Shown here: one piece after another, positions 47,034 to 57,057 of the stretch
How the letters are laid out: the number at the start of each line of letters is the position of its first letter
How positions within the stretch are numbered: the stretch's first letter is position 1
Translations under genes and position numbers: made by a program
The notes under the pieces: generated by a model
Seen by the model: only the letters and a program-made list of their open reading frames with translations
Told to the model about the DNA's origin: nothing
The model's database searches: none
Source: Paludibacter sp.
GTDB lineage: Bacteria > Bacteroidota > Bacteroidia > Bacteroidales > Paludibacteraceae
Reading direction: 5' to 3'
NCBI GenBank assembly: GCA_028710415.1
Contig: JAQTUE010000008.1
Span: 1-64,000 of the forward strand
DNA length: 64,000 nucleotides

Positions 47034-47870
47034 ATGAAAAATCTTTTAATACTACTATCACTTATTACACTTTCAATCAACGCTCAAACAAATCTAAAGT
47101 ATGACAAGAGATATATCCAATGTGAAGATAAATGGATTGCAAAGCAAATGGACAAAGATAGTACTTACGTTTTAGGCTTTATTTACATTGATGCAGCAGC
47201 CGGGTTGACATTAAATTATGAAGGAAAATTTAAAATAATAAATAATGTCTTCGTAAGACAGAATGAAGAAATGTCTGTTTTTAAAGTAAGATTAGAACCC
47301 AACAGAATTGCAATAGCTGAAATTCCGGAAGACAGATTTAATGAACTTGGCATTTTAAAATTCCCGGAATGGCTGACGTTTTATAAAGAAAATGAAAATT
47401 CAATTGAGAGGCTTTATCGCTGGGGATTCTTGTATAATGGCTGGGATGAATGTGCAAAAGCACTAACATATCTCGAAAAAGCAGAAAAGATAAATCCGAA
47501 GTATAAAGGACTCGAAGTAGAATTGGCATATTCTTACAATTGCCTAAGTAATTATGATAAAGCTGTCTTGGTATTACAAAGTGCTCTTGAGGCAAATCCT
47601 GCAGATGCTTATGTGAACAAAGAATTAATATATGCCCAGATAAAATCAGGACAATTAGACAAAGCGGCTGAAAGCTTCAAAAAGGCTAGTGAGATATGTA
47701 ACGATAAGACCTACAACGGTGAAAATTGTTACAATCTTCTCCAAGCTTTCTACACTAATAAAGACAAGTTAAATTTTAATTTATGGTTGGACGATGCTAA
47801 AAAACTGACTTCCGGGAATGCTGTTTTGACTAAAAACATTCTGGCAATGGAAGATCAAATGTCGAAATAA
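47034..47870 (+). CDS. Exported TPR-repeat protein
   Basis: A 278-residue protein with a short signal (MKNLLILLSLITLSINAQ) and, from about residue 130, three tetratricopeptide-like repeats (WDECAKALTYLEKAEKINPKY, YDKAVLVLQSALEANPAD, LDKAAESFKKASEICND). The first 130 residues form an unrecognised domain. It may be periplasmic. The gap after it has a degenerate CACATTATGGA repeat. Confidence 0.7.
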   Translation: MKNLLILLSLITLSINAQTNLKYDKRYIQCEDKWIAKQMDKDSTYVLGFIYIDAAAGLTLNYEGKFKIINNVFVRQNEEMSVFKVRLEPNRIAIAEIPEDRFNELGILKFPEWLTFYKENENSIERLYRWGFLYNGWDECAKALTYLEKAEKINPKYKGLEVELAYSYNCLSNYDKAVLVLQSALEANPADAYVNKELIYAQIKSGQLDKAAESFKKASEICNDKTYNGENCYNLLQAFYTNKDKLNFNLWLDDAKKLTSGNAVLTKNILAMEDQMSK

Positions 47871-48118
47871 AGAATGTTGTTTTAACACATTATGGACTGA
47901 AAGAGGCTGAATTATTTTTGCAGGTTATGCATCACTTTCACTTTGTCCCAGGACGATAGTGTTGCCCCTGCAAACAGCACATCCCATGAAACAGTAAACG
48001 CCAATTCCGAGTGCCCTGCTGGTTCTATTTAAGATCCATGTAAAAAGTGCTTAAGCATATTTTTGAAAAGCAAGGATTCTGTTAACCCTATTATGAAACA
48101 ACCAAAATTTAAATAAAC

Positions 48119-48961
48119 ATGAAACAAATCATTCAACTGGTTTTTATTGCTTTATTAGTTGTCTCTTGTGATAATTACAATCAGAGGCAAGTAGTGACAG
48201 AGATGACCTCTCTATCAACCCTTAAAAGAGTTGATAAAAATAATCTAAGCCAAATAATAAAAGATGCAGAAAAAACAAAAGTTATTAAGAAAAAAATAAT
48301 CAAAGATGGCTCCATTGACATCACAGTTAATGATCTGGAAAAAACTAAAACTGAAGTCGATGCTTTAGTTACTCGTTTTGGAGGATATTGTGACAATGAA
48401 AAGTTTTATAAAAATGAATTTGGAACGTCATATCATTTAAAGATACGTATTCCCTGTAGTAAATTTGAGTCCTTTATTGCGAATATTCAGAATGGCAAAG
48501 GCGAGATTACATCCAAAGAAATATCTGCCAGAGATGTAACCGATCAATTTATTGATATGGAAACACGGCTTGCTAACAAACAGAATTACCTGACTCGCTA
48601 TCAGGAACTTTTGAAAAAAGCAAACAGTATCAAGGAGATTCTGGATATACAGGAGAAAATCAGGGTGTTGGGAGAAGAAATTGAAAGTACAACCGGCCAA
48701 TTGAAATACCTGAATGATCTGGTTGATTTCAGCACACTGGAACTAACTATTAACCTGGTAAAAGACTACAAATACATCCCGGCACAGCGAATGAAGTTTA
48801 TGGATAATCTGAAACAGTCATTTTCGAGAGGTTGGTATGGTTTTATTGATTTCTTGTTCTTTTTATTGTCCAATTGGGTATTCGTAATCATACTGGCTGT
48901 ACTTGTATATTACTGGATTAAATATAGAAAAAGGAGAAAGATCCAAAAACAAAAAGTTTAA
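48119..48961 (+). CDS. DUF4349 lipoprotein
   Basis: A 280-residue protein with lipobox VVSC (MKQIIQLVFIALLVVSCDNY) and the DUF4349 core: GSIDITVNDLEKTKTEVDAL, GGYCDNEKF, and SAREVTDQFIDMETRL-like SARDVTDQFIDMETRLANKQ. A coiled-coil segment (LTRYQELLKKANSIKEILDIQEKIRVLGEEI) precedes a C-terminal transmembrane helix (FIDFLFFLLSNWVFVIILAVLVYYW). This layout is normal for the family. Its role is unknown, but it is membrane-bound at both ends. Confidence 0.82.
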   Translation: MKQIIQLVFIALLVVSCDNYNQRQVVTEMTSLSTLKRVDKNNLSQIIKDAEKTKVIKKKIIKDGSIDITVNDLEKTKTEVDALVTRFGGYCDNEKFYKNEFGTSYHLKIRIPCSKFESFIANIQNGKGEITSKEISARDVTDQFIDMETRLANKQNYLTRYQELLKKANSIKEILDIQEKIRVLGEEIESTTGQLKYLNDLVDFSTLELTINLVKDYKYIPAQRMKFMDNLKQSFSRGWYGFIDFLFFLLSNWVFVIILAVLVYYWIKYRKRRKIQKQKV

Positions 48962-49087
48962 ACAAGATACGGAAGAAATGCTATTTAGTAAAGGGAAAAA
49001 GTTAACGTTCGCGAATATGAAGCATCCCATATTAAATTGATCAGAACTTAGAATGTTTAGGATAATATTATAAAAGACATAAATACC

Positions 49088-49741
49088 ATGAAAACAATCT
49101 TATTGACAGCAATTTACTTTTTCCTGACTGTTTGTGCGTTTGCAACTTCACAGATGGCAGATAAAATTATTTATAAAGGACAAGAATACTCATTAAACAC
49201 AAATCCACTGGAAAAATTCTTTGAAAAGAGCCCTGATTTAAGACCGAAAAGCGAGAGCATGTCCACAGCTTTGTGGCGTGGGTATATTGGTACTTTCGAA
49301 ATACAAGATAATCAACTATTTGTAAAAGACATAGTTGTTATGGATGAGGATACCATCAAGGGCTCACATAAATCGAACTGGAAAAGTGTATTTAATCAGG
49401 TATTTCCGGATCAGAAACCAGTAAAAGTGGATTGGCTCACAGGATTACTCGTCATACCGAATGGGAAAATTGTCAATTATGTGCACATGGGTTATGCTTC
49501 AACTTATGAAAATTACATTCTACTTGAAATTGACAAAGGAAATCTGATTCAGGAAAAGAGTATGAATAGTAAGGAATATGAAAAATTCAAGGATAAACAA
49601 TTTGAAGCATTTCGGAAAACAGACGAATATAAAAAACTGAAAGAGGATTTAAAGAAAAATGGTGGTGGAACTGATGAGTTTCTTGACTCTTTTCTGAAAA
49701 TATATGTAACAGATTACTCGACTAAGATATTGGCTAAATAA
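49088..49741 (+). CDS. Exported protein of unknown function
   Basis: A 217-residue protein with a signal peptide (MKTILLTAIYFFLTVCAFATSQ). The mature part contains IIYKGQEYSLNTNPLEKFFEKSPD and GLLVIPNGKIVNYVHMGYASTYENYILLEI, resembling Bacteroidota proteins of no known function. The C-terminus is rich in lysine and glutamate. I do not recognise a family. Confidence 0.6.
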   Translation: MKTILLTAIYFFLTVCAFATSQMADKIIYKGQEYSLNTNPLEKFFEKSPDLRPKSESMSTALWRGYIGTFEIQDNQLFVKDIVVMDEDTIKGSHKSNWKSVFNQVFPDQKPVKVDWLTGLLVIPNGKIVNYVHMGYASTYENYILLEIDKGNLIQEKSMNSKEYEKFKDKQFEAFRKTDEYKKLKEDLKKNGGGTDEFLDSFLKIYVTDYSTKILAK

Positions 49742-49867
49742 AGACAGGAATAACTAACACACATTATGGATAGTAGGTGGTTGATGCTCTTATATACCGA
49801 TTAATACTGTACTCCCATATTCACTTTGTCTATATCATTATTTGTAAACATTAAAACAACAAACAAC

Positions 49868-50434
49868 ATGGAAAACAATGTATTAGTGAAACTGCTTTCA
49901 CATTCGAAAACGACAAAAACTGCAATTGGAATAAGAAAATATAATGATGGGGACGACTTATATGTTGGTTACATTGTAGATTATACCGATTCTATTATTG
50001 TGTTACAACACATTTCTAAATACGGACTTGAAGATGGACTTATTGTTGAGAAAATTGAGAACATAGAATCCTTTGAAACTGAAGATGAATATTTAAAAAC
50101 ATATAATTACTTCTACAACAACCCATCTATCCTGAAAAAACAAACAATAAAGAAAATAGAACTTTCAAAAGAAGATAACTGGCAATATGAGATGTTTAAA
50201 AGCAAGTTTGACAAAGGAAAAATTGTAACTGTAGAATTAAATAATAGTGGCATTGACACTCATGGTTTTATTGTCGACTTTGACGAAATCTATTTGAATT
50301 TCAAACCAATAACTAACCTTGGTGTTGACGAGGGTGAAATCATATTTAAACTATCAGACATATCTGGAGTTTCAGTTGACAGACTTGAAAGTAGAAAAAG
50401 GGAAGCTTTATATCACTCGAAGAAAAATGTATAA
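49868..50434 (+). CDS. Cytoplasmic protein of unknown function
   Basis: A 188-residue protein starting at the ATG at 49868 (MENNVLVKLLSHSKTTKTAI). The longer frame from 49826 uses a TTG in repeat sequence. Two similar beta-rich halves are visible: YVGYIVDYTDSIIVLQHISKYGLEDGLIVEKIENIESF and THGFIVDFDEIYLNFKPITNLGVDEGEIIFKLSDISGV. The halves look like an internal duplication of an Sm-like beta-barrel of about 60 residues. Function is not known. Confidence 0.6.
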   Translation: MENNVLVKLLSHSKTTKTAIGIRKYNDGDDLYVGYIVDYTDSIIVLQHISKYGLEDGLIVEKIENIESFETEDEYLKTYNYFYNNPSILKKQTIKKIELSKEDNWQYEMFKSKFDKGKIVTVELNNSGIDTHGFIVDFDEIYLNFKPITNLGVDEGEIIFKLSDISGVSVDRLESRKREALYHSKKNV

Positions 50435-50529
50435 CTACAGATTTGTTAGAGGCTATTTATTGAATGATTAAAACTGATATGTGAATTCAAAACAAATTTA
50501 TTAAAAACACCAAATAGAAAACTTACAAT

Positions 50530-51132
50530 ATGAGAAATAAAAGTTACCTGACAGTTATAATTCTATTCCTGGTTTTAATTAGTATTGGAATCTTTAACAC
50601 CTATAATTTTTGGTTTAATTCAAAATTTGATACATCACCTATGGAAGCAGGTTTTTCATTTATTTGTTGTGGTCTTAGTTCACTGTTACTAGGCAATCTA
50701 TTAACATATATTTTCGCAGTTCCCAGAAACATTAAATTTGATATTTTCACATTGACTGGTAACCAGAAGTGGAATGCTTTTAAGAACGATGTTGGTGAAC
50801 AAAAGGCAATTAGAATAAAAAAAACAAATAGTATTTTATTCCTATTATCAGCAGGATTTATTGGGTTTTGTTTAGTGTTTGGCTTAAACAATTATGAAGA
50901 GTATCAACTAGAAAATTTCGGCAAGAAACAGGAAATTGAAATAACTAATATTTATAAAAGTTTACAAGGACATGCTATAACGAATATTGAATTTAAATAT
51001 GAAGGAAAAGTTTATCATAAAGAACTATTCCTGGATAAGCTTAAGTTACATGAAAAAGTTGAAATAATTTTTTCAGCAAATGACCCACGAATTGCAATGT
51101 TTAACGACAAATTTATACTGGACAAAGAATAG
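50530..51132 (+). CDS. DUF3592-like membrane protein
   Basis: A 200-residue membrane protein with three hydrophobic segments (residues about 7-24, 45-60 and 99-117). An external domain at 130-200 (ITNIYKSLQGHAITNIEFKYEGKVY) resembles DUF3592, a family of small bacterial membrane proteins of unknown function. It follows the previous gene by 95 bases. Confidence 0.55.
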   Translation: MRNKSYLTVIILFLVLISIGIFNTYNFWFNSKFDTSPMEAGFSFICCGLSSLLLGNLLTYIFAVPRNIKFDIFTLTGNQKWNAFKNDVGEQKAIRIKKTNSILFLLSAGFIGFCLVFGLNNYEEYQLENFGKKQEIEITNIYKSLQGHAITNIEFKYEGKVYHKELFLDKLKLHEKVEIIFSANDPRIAMFNDKFILDKE

Positions 51133-51443
51133 ACTTACAAAATGAAACGATAATGTTTGTAGGTAGACAGGCCTACATTTATAAGGCTTTGTATATAGAA
51201 ATACTTAAAATTATAAGCTGTAAATGGAGATAATCAGGTATGATTATTTGAAAGCAACAGGGTAAATTGAAAATAGACGAAGTTTAACTCCTTTTGAATA
51301 TCGAGCTAACATTTGTTATATCTGAGTATTGGCATTCAATGAGTTTGTTGGTTTACAAATGGTACTTGTTATACAAAAACTGTTTTTATCCAAAATGACA
51401 ATAAAATAAGGAATTGAATAAAAGGAATCAAGAGAAACAAAAT
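51133..51443. other. Intergenic region before the large surface protein
   Basis: Contains no gene and no exact TAnnTTTG box. A short inverted repeat (GTAGG/CCTAC, about 51160-51176) is the only structure seen. Confidence 0.6.
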
Positions 51444-54400
51444 ATGATAATTATGAAAAAAATTTACTCTATCACGGCAATACTAGCCCTGTTTGCTTTA
51501 TCAGTGAGTCCATTGGCTAATTCACAGAATAATGCAAAGAATTGGTTATTTGGAAATTTCGGATTGGAGTTTAGGCCTGATACCGTTTTAATCCGGCATG
51601 ATTATGCTCCGCACGAAAGCAGAGGAATGGGTATAATCAGTGATAAGGACGGGAACTTACTCTGTTATACTGATGGTTTCAATATATGGAATCGAAATCA
51701 TACCATCATGCCCAATGGGAAGGATGTCCTACTTATTGCAGGAAGTCCTTCGATTCACGAATCAATTATCGTTCCTAAACCAGGGTCAGAGAATCAGTAT
51801 TTTGTATTTACGGTTAATGCTTATAATGGGCAGGCTGCATCTGGTCTTTATTATTCAGTAGTTGATTTAAACCAGGATAATGGATTGGGCGATGTGACTG
51901 TAAAAGGTAAAAAGATACTGAATAATACTACCAATAAAATTACTGCAGTTTACCATAACAACCGGCATGATGTGTGGATCATCACGCATCAATCAGGTAC
52001 TAACAGCTATTCTGCTTATCTGTTAACAGAAACAGGGCTTACAGAAACTCCCGTGATAAGTTCTGTTGGCAAGTCACTAACCTCTTCATTTGCCGGACAA
52101 CTTAAAGCCTCTCCGGATGGGACTAAAATAGCATGCAGTTATGATGCCAGTATGACAGCCGAAGGTTTTACCATATTTGACTTTAATAATTCAACTGGTA
52201 AGTTGGCCAATCCTCTACTGTTTAGTATGCCTGTTACTTATCGTGGATGTGATGGACTTGAGTTTTCGCCTGATGCAAAAAAACTATTTGTATACCAAAC
52301 AGGAAGTACCGGAGAAAGCGGTTTATACCAGTTCGAACTAAGCAGTGGAACTTATACCGGAATCAACAATTCGAGAACCCGTATATTTCAGGACAGGGAT
52401 AATAGCATGTTACAAATGCAACTTGCACCCAATGGAAAAATTTACTTTTCAAAAGGAGGAGGCCAGGATAGCGGCACCAAATACCTGGGAGTAATAGAAA
52501 ACCCAAATGAAACAGGCACCAAATGTATTGTGACGGAACTTGGGTTGTATCTGGACGGTTCATCGGCATTTGTGGCCAGAACACCCAATTTCATTCAGAA
52601 TTACTTTTTCAAAACCAATTTTTCATTCGTTAATGCTTGCAGTGGCAACTTCACTGATTTTCAGATCAGCAATGAATCAGGCTTGGATTCGGTGAAGTGG
52701 TACTTTGGACAGGGGAGTTCATCAGTATCACGCCAACCACAATTCAAATACAACGAAGCCGGGAAATATACGGTAACCCTGCTGGCGTATTATCCCACTA
52801 AAACAGATACCATTCAGAAAGAGATCATCATCAACCCTTCTCCCCGATTCAATTTAGGTAACGACACCACTGTCTGCTACGGTCATGAATTATCCGTTGC
52901 CCAGGGTTTTAAATCATATCGCTGGAATACCGGAGATAATACCCGTTCAATCATTATAACAAAGCCGGGAAGTTATATACTAACCGTGGAAAATGAATAT
53001 GGTTGCCAGACAACTGATTCTGTATTCCTGAATGTAGCCGCTTTACCGGTAATTGAATTACCGGATTCTATTCAATTAGGGACTCTGGATTCTATACCGG
53101 TAAGTGCCGGTAATTTTAAAACTTACAGGTGGAGCACCGGAGAAACTACCTCCACCATTCACGTTAAAAAAGAAGGTTGGTATTCAGTTACTGTAGAAAA
53201 CGAAACCGGATGCACTGCTACAAAATCGTTTTACGTTTACCTCTATAAACAAACAACCGGAAATACGGATTGGAAATTGCTAAATCCACTGCCATCTGCA
53301 TTAGCTGGATTGGATATTTGCTTTCTGAACAGTCAGACAGGTTATATACTGAATGATAACCAGATATTAGGGACCTCGGATGGAGGGACAACATGGAAAG
53401 TAATGATGGGAGTTACTTCAGCTAAACGAATGGCATTTAAAAACAATTACGGTTATATTATCGGAAGTACAGGCGCCATATACAAATCGACTTATATGGG
53501 CGTTGGGTGGAATAAACTAAATACCACATTCACAGATAACCTGACCGGAATCAGCGTTATCAGCAAGGATACAGTTTTCGTTACAGGGTCCAATAAACTC
53601 TATGTTTCATTTGACGGAGGAAAGAACTGGAATACTTCGAATGTTACGAGTAGTTATATTACCGACTCCTATTTTACAAGTTCATCTGTGGGCCATGTCG
53701 GTTGTACGAACGGAAGCGTATTTAAGACTGTTGATGGTGGCAAATCATGGAGCATGAAAAGCTCAAATAACTCATCATCAAGCAATATCAATAAAATTTA
53801 TTTTGCTGATTCTAACACCGGATTTATATCCCGGGGGTATATGGCTGAAATATTAAAAACTACTGATGCCGGCGAAACATGGAAAGTAAGCAACTCTTCC
53901 TCTGATGTAATTAAATCTTTCTTTTTCCTTGATGCACAAAACGGATTTAGTGCCGGTGAAGATGGTGTTATATTCAAGACTTCCAATGGCGGCACGACAT
54001 GGGTTTGGAATGGTTTTCAAACAGGAAGATATGACGGAACAGATATTAATGGTCTTTATTTTATAGACAGCATGACAGGTTTTGCTGTTGGCTTAGGTGG
54101 CAGAATAATGAAAACAACAGATGGTGGAAAAACATGGAATGCTTATGCTTCAACTTATAATACTATCAAACAACTCAAATTCTTTTCCAGTACAACAGCA
54201 TATGGCCTGGTTGGAAATTCATTCATAAAGACAACAGACGGGGGGAACAAATGGACTGCACTGGGAGCTCCTGTTCCAACAGGGAACACTACTCAATTTG
54301 ATTTTGTAAATGAAAATACCGGTTATTGTATTGCAGGAGGTGATAGCGGTTCATCAGCAGACGTGGCAAAAGTATTTAAAACAATTGATGGAGGAAAAAC

Positions 54401-56435
54401 CTGGACAGTAACAAACAAAGGTATGGATATTTTCTATGATGATCTGTACTGTATCGATTTTATTGATGAAAATACAGGTTTTGTAAGCGGAGGTTATAAC
54501 CGGAATAATACATTTAAAACAACAGATGGAGGAAATACATGGACCACAATCAACAATTATAGTTTTAGCCAGATGAAATTTATAAATCCTCTGATTGGTT
54601 ACGGAAAAAATTACAATACAATATACAAAACTATTGATGCAGGAAAGACATGGACTATTTCATTTAGTTCCAGCTCAAGTAACGGAATTGCTTCGTTTGA
54701 TTTTACAGATGAAAACAACGGATATTTTGCTGGTAGCAGTGGTGGTGAATTTTATAAAACATCCGATGGAGGAACGACCTGGCAGAAGCTTACAGTTCCC
54801 TATAATTATTATATCAATGTGAAGTTTTTTTCTCCCAATGTCGGCTATATTACAGAAGATTATGGAAAAACATATCAAACAAGTAATGGCGGGGTTAGTT
54901 GGACACAGTTATATAAACCTTACAATGTTACCGGCATAGAACTCATTGGGAATGAAATATTTGCTTTTGGTGGAAATGGCGTAATAATGAAGAAAAAAGT
55001 CGACTATCAAACGGCAGTATTAACATTAAGCGCAGCTACAGCAATTACAAATAAGAGTGTTACCCTCTCAGGAAATGTAACATCAAACAACGGGCTGATA
55101 AAGAATATCCAATTTGAATATGGCATTGGATGGTTGTCAAATAAAGTTGCTGTTCAGCCTGATTCTGTTCTACCCAATGCAAGCTTAAACCAGAGTGTAA
55201 ACCTCAAGGATCTCAAACCAAACCAAACCTATAATTTCAGGTTGTTTGCCACATCCAATGGCATTCAGTATGTAAGTGATATGCTTCAGTTTACTACTTT
55301 GCCTGATTACACGTTGAATATGAACTACGTTTATAATATAAAATCGAACGAAGCTGACATTACCGGTAATATTGTTGCGAATGCGAGCGATATAACAGGT
55401 ATAGAATTCCAATATGGGACAGACACAACGTATACTTTCAAAGCAACAGTCCAGCATGACATCGTCACAGGAGGTACTACCGGGTCCATTGCCGCCCATT
55501 TAAGCTCCTTAAAGCCACAGACAAGATATTTAGCCAGAATCAAGGCAAATTATAATGGTTCGGTTATTTATAGTTTGCCGGTTGCATTTACTACTGTGAG
55601 TGAATATGCCATTACCGTATATAATCCATCCATAAATGGGAATACAGCAAATTTTACAACATATATCTCAGCAAATAAAGACACTATTCGGAATATCGTA
55701 TTTGAATATGGTCCTTCACGTGAATATAAGAATCAGGTTACTGATTTAACTATAGTAAACAAAGGAAGTTACAACTATATATATACTCAAATAAAAGGAT
55801 TAGATTCAGCAACCGTTTATTATTACCGGATTAAAGCCAATTTGGGTAAGGAAGTAATTTATAGTGCAGAAAATATTCTCCAGTTGAAAAGAAGCGTTGT
55901 TATGATTCCGATTGAGGCCAATCAATTGTCTGATAGCTCAATAATTCTGAAGGGACTCATTAATTCAAATGGCGCCTATTTAACTAATATAAGATTCCAG
56001 TATGGAATAAATGAAAATTTTGGTGATTCTATACCCGGGACGCCGTATTATGTCTATAATTATGGAACCAGTTTAGTTTCTTCCACACTGAAGCATTTAA
56101 CTCCCGGTTTGAATTACCAGGCCCGTATAAGTGCTACAAATGGAATTGTCAGATATTATTCAGATGTTTTTACATTTACACTTTATTCAACCGCATTGGA
56201 CAGTTTAAAAGATGATGCGGGAGTTTCAATCTATCCAAACCCTGCAATAAATTATATATTAATTAATTCATTGAAACCGGTAACTAAAGTTGAAATATAT
56301 GATTCATATGCAAAATTAGTTCTGCGATCAGAGAACAACACTAAAATTAATATTTCACAATGGCAAAAGGGAATCTATCTTGTCAGGATATATTTGGGCA
56401 ATATATTTGTAACTAAGAAGTTAATCATAAACTAA
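51444..56435 (+). CDS. Giant type IX-secreted surface protein with YCF48-like repeats
   Basis: About 1663 residues. The start is at 51444 or 51453; a signal peptide (MKKIYSITAILALFALSVSP) follows. Domains in order: a beta-propeller-like N-terminal part (about 30-400); a PKD-like domain (about 410-470, FKYNEAGKYTVTLLAYYP); a second beta domain; then about ten YCF48/BNR-like repeats (about 600-1200) with the pattern K-T-T-D-G-G-x-T-W; four fibronectin-like domains (about 1220-1590); and a C-terminal Por sorting domain (VSIYPNPAINYILINSL, ending KKLIIN). It is exported by the type IX system and probably attached to the surface. Adhesion or extracellular binding is likely; no enzymatic residues are evident. 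Confidence 0.88.
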   Translation: MIIMKKIYSITAILALFALSVSPLANSQNNAKNWLFGNFGLEFRPDTVLIRHDYAPHESRGMGIISDKDGNLLCYTDGFNIWNRNHTIMPNGKDVLLIAGSPSIHESIIVPKPGSENQYFVFTVNAYNGQAASGLYYSVVDLNQDNGLGDVTVKGKKILNNTTNKITAVYHNNRHDVWIITHQSGTNSYSAYLLTETGLTETPVISSVGKSLTSSFAGQLKASPDGTKIACSYDASMTAEGFTIFDFNNSTGKLANPLLFSMPVTYRGCDGLEFSPDAKKLFVYQTGSTGESGLYQFELSSGTYTGINNSRTRIFQDRDNSMLQMQLAPNGKIYFSKGGGQDSGTKYLGVIENPNETGTKCIVTELGLYLDGSSAFVARTPNFIQNYFFKTNFSFVNACSGNFTDFQISNESGLDSVKWYFGQGSSSVSRQPQFKYNEAGKYTVTLLAYYPTKTDTIQKEIIINPSPRFNLGNDTTVCYGHELSVAQGFKSYRWNTGDNTRSIIITKPGSYILTVENEYGCQTTDSVFLNVAALPVIELPDSIQLGTLDSIPVSAGNFKTYRWSTGETTSTIHVKKEGWYSVTVENETGCTATKSFYVYLYKQTTGNTDWKLLNPLPSALAGLDICFLNSQTGYILNDNQILGTSDGGTTWKVMMGVTSAKRMAFKNNYGYIIGSTGAIYKSTYMGVGWNKLNTTFTDNLTGISVISKDTVFVTGSNKLYVSFDGGKNWNTSNVTSSYITDSYFTSSSVGHVGCTNGSVFKTVDGGKSWSMKSSNNSSSSNINKIYFADSNTGFISRGYMAEILKTTDAGETWKVSNSSSDVIKSFFFLDAQNGFSAGEDGVIFKTSNGGTTWVWNGFQTGRYDGTDINGLYFIDSMTGFAVGLGGRIMKTTDGGKTWNAYASTYNTIKQLKFFSSTTAYGLVGNSFIKTTDGGNKWTALGAPVPTGNTTQFDFVNENTGYCIAGGDSGSSADVAKVFKTIDGGKTWTVTNKGMDIFYDDLYCIDFIDENTGFVSGGYNRNNTFKTTDGGNTWTTINNYSFSQMKFINPLIGYGKNYNTIYKTIDAGKTWTISFSSSSSNGIASFDFTDENNGYFAGSSGGEFYKTSDGGTTWQKLTVPYNYYINVKFFSPNVGYITEDYGKTYQTSNGGVSWTQLYKPYNVTGIELIGNEIFAFGGNGVIMKKKVDYQTAVLTLSAATAITNKSVTLSGNVTSNNGLIKNIQFEYGIGWLSNKVAVQPDSVLPNASLNQSVNLKDLKPNQTYNFRLFATSNGIQYVSDMLQFTTLPDYTLNMNYVYNIKSNEADITGNIVANASDITGIEFQYGTDTTYTFKATVQHDIVTGGTTGSIAAHLSSLKPQTRYLARIKANYNGSVIYSLPVAFTTVSEYAITVYNPSINGNTANFTTYISANKDTIRNIVFEYGPSREYKNQVTDLTIVNKGSYNYIYTQIKGLDSATVYYYRIKANLGKEVIYSAENILQLKRSVVMIPIEANQLSDSSIILKGLINSNGAYLTNIRFQYGINENFGDSIPGTPYYVYNYGTSLVSSTLKHLTPGLNYQARISATNGIVRYYSDVFTFTLYSTALDSLKDDAGVSIYPNPAINYILINSLKPVTKVEIYDSYAKLVLRSENNTKINISQWQKGIYLVRIYLGNIFVTKKLIIN

Positions 56436-57057
56436 TCGGGAATAAGGAATAAGGAATGATAATTGCTAAAAAGAAAATAATTTAATAAGAGTAACTATCA
56501 TAAAACGGGCATTTGATTTTTCATGTAAAATTAATTTTCGAGTATGAAATAACTCAACAAAAAATTGAAACCTGATTTTATGCCTATTGTTTTTAGGTTA
56601 TTCTGACTTTCCGTATATGTTGGTTAAATGAGCAAAAGGTAGTGCCGGCCGTTGGAAACTAACGTTCACGGCCTAAGAGAGTAATTGTAATCCAAACAGT
56701 ATGTATTATGAGGATTTCAATCCAAAATAAGCACATCCTTTTTTACAATAGATGTGTATCTGAATACAAATTCAAAAGAACACAAGAACCGGGATTAAAA
56801 TCCCTGTGCCGCACCGGAGCTTTTTTATATTTAATGAGATTATCAGGGAGGACGGGAAACTGTCTTAAATTTACAATGGTACAGTTTCTTTAATAAATAG
56901 AAATTAATGCCGTATAGTTTAGCAAACTAAACGGCTTAGCATTACAAATCTTGATTTCTGATTTTCTATAAATATTTCAGGCTAATAGGACGTTTAAATT
57001 GTTAGACTTTGTATCTTTACGCCTAAATGGAAATACTACTAATATAGTTATAAAATC
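56436..57057. repeat. Intergenic region with dispersed-repeat copy
   Basis: Holds a CATATGCTGG-family copy: CGTATATGTTGGTTAAATG at about 56612, the CGTTGGAAAC block at about 56659 and GGAGCTTTTTTATATTTAAT at about 56817. A 61-codon frame through this segment is not convincing. A TATCTTTA box, one base off consensus, lies at 57012-57019 before the GH53 gene. Confidence 0.7.

Noticed and set aside
49826..49867. Extended N-terminus of the duplicated beta-barrel protein
   Set aside because: It would start at a TTG in spacer sequence; the ATG at 49868 fits better.
41925..51132. True integron with defined attC sites
   Set aside because: I could not identify the paired core sites typical of attC in the spacers, and no IntI gene is in view. 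Only a weaker, cassette-like reading is kept.
56708..56893. 61-codon frame in the gap before the GH53 genes
   Set aside because: It crosses the dispersed repeat block and shows no protein-like features.
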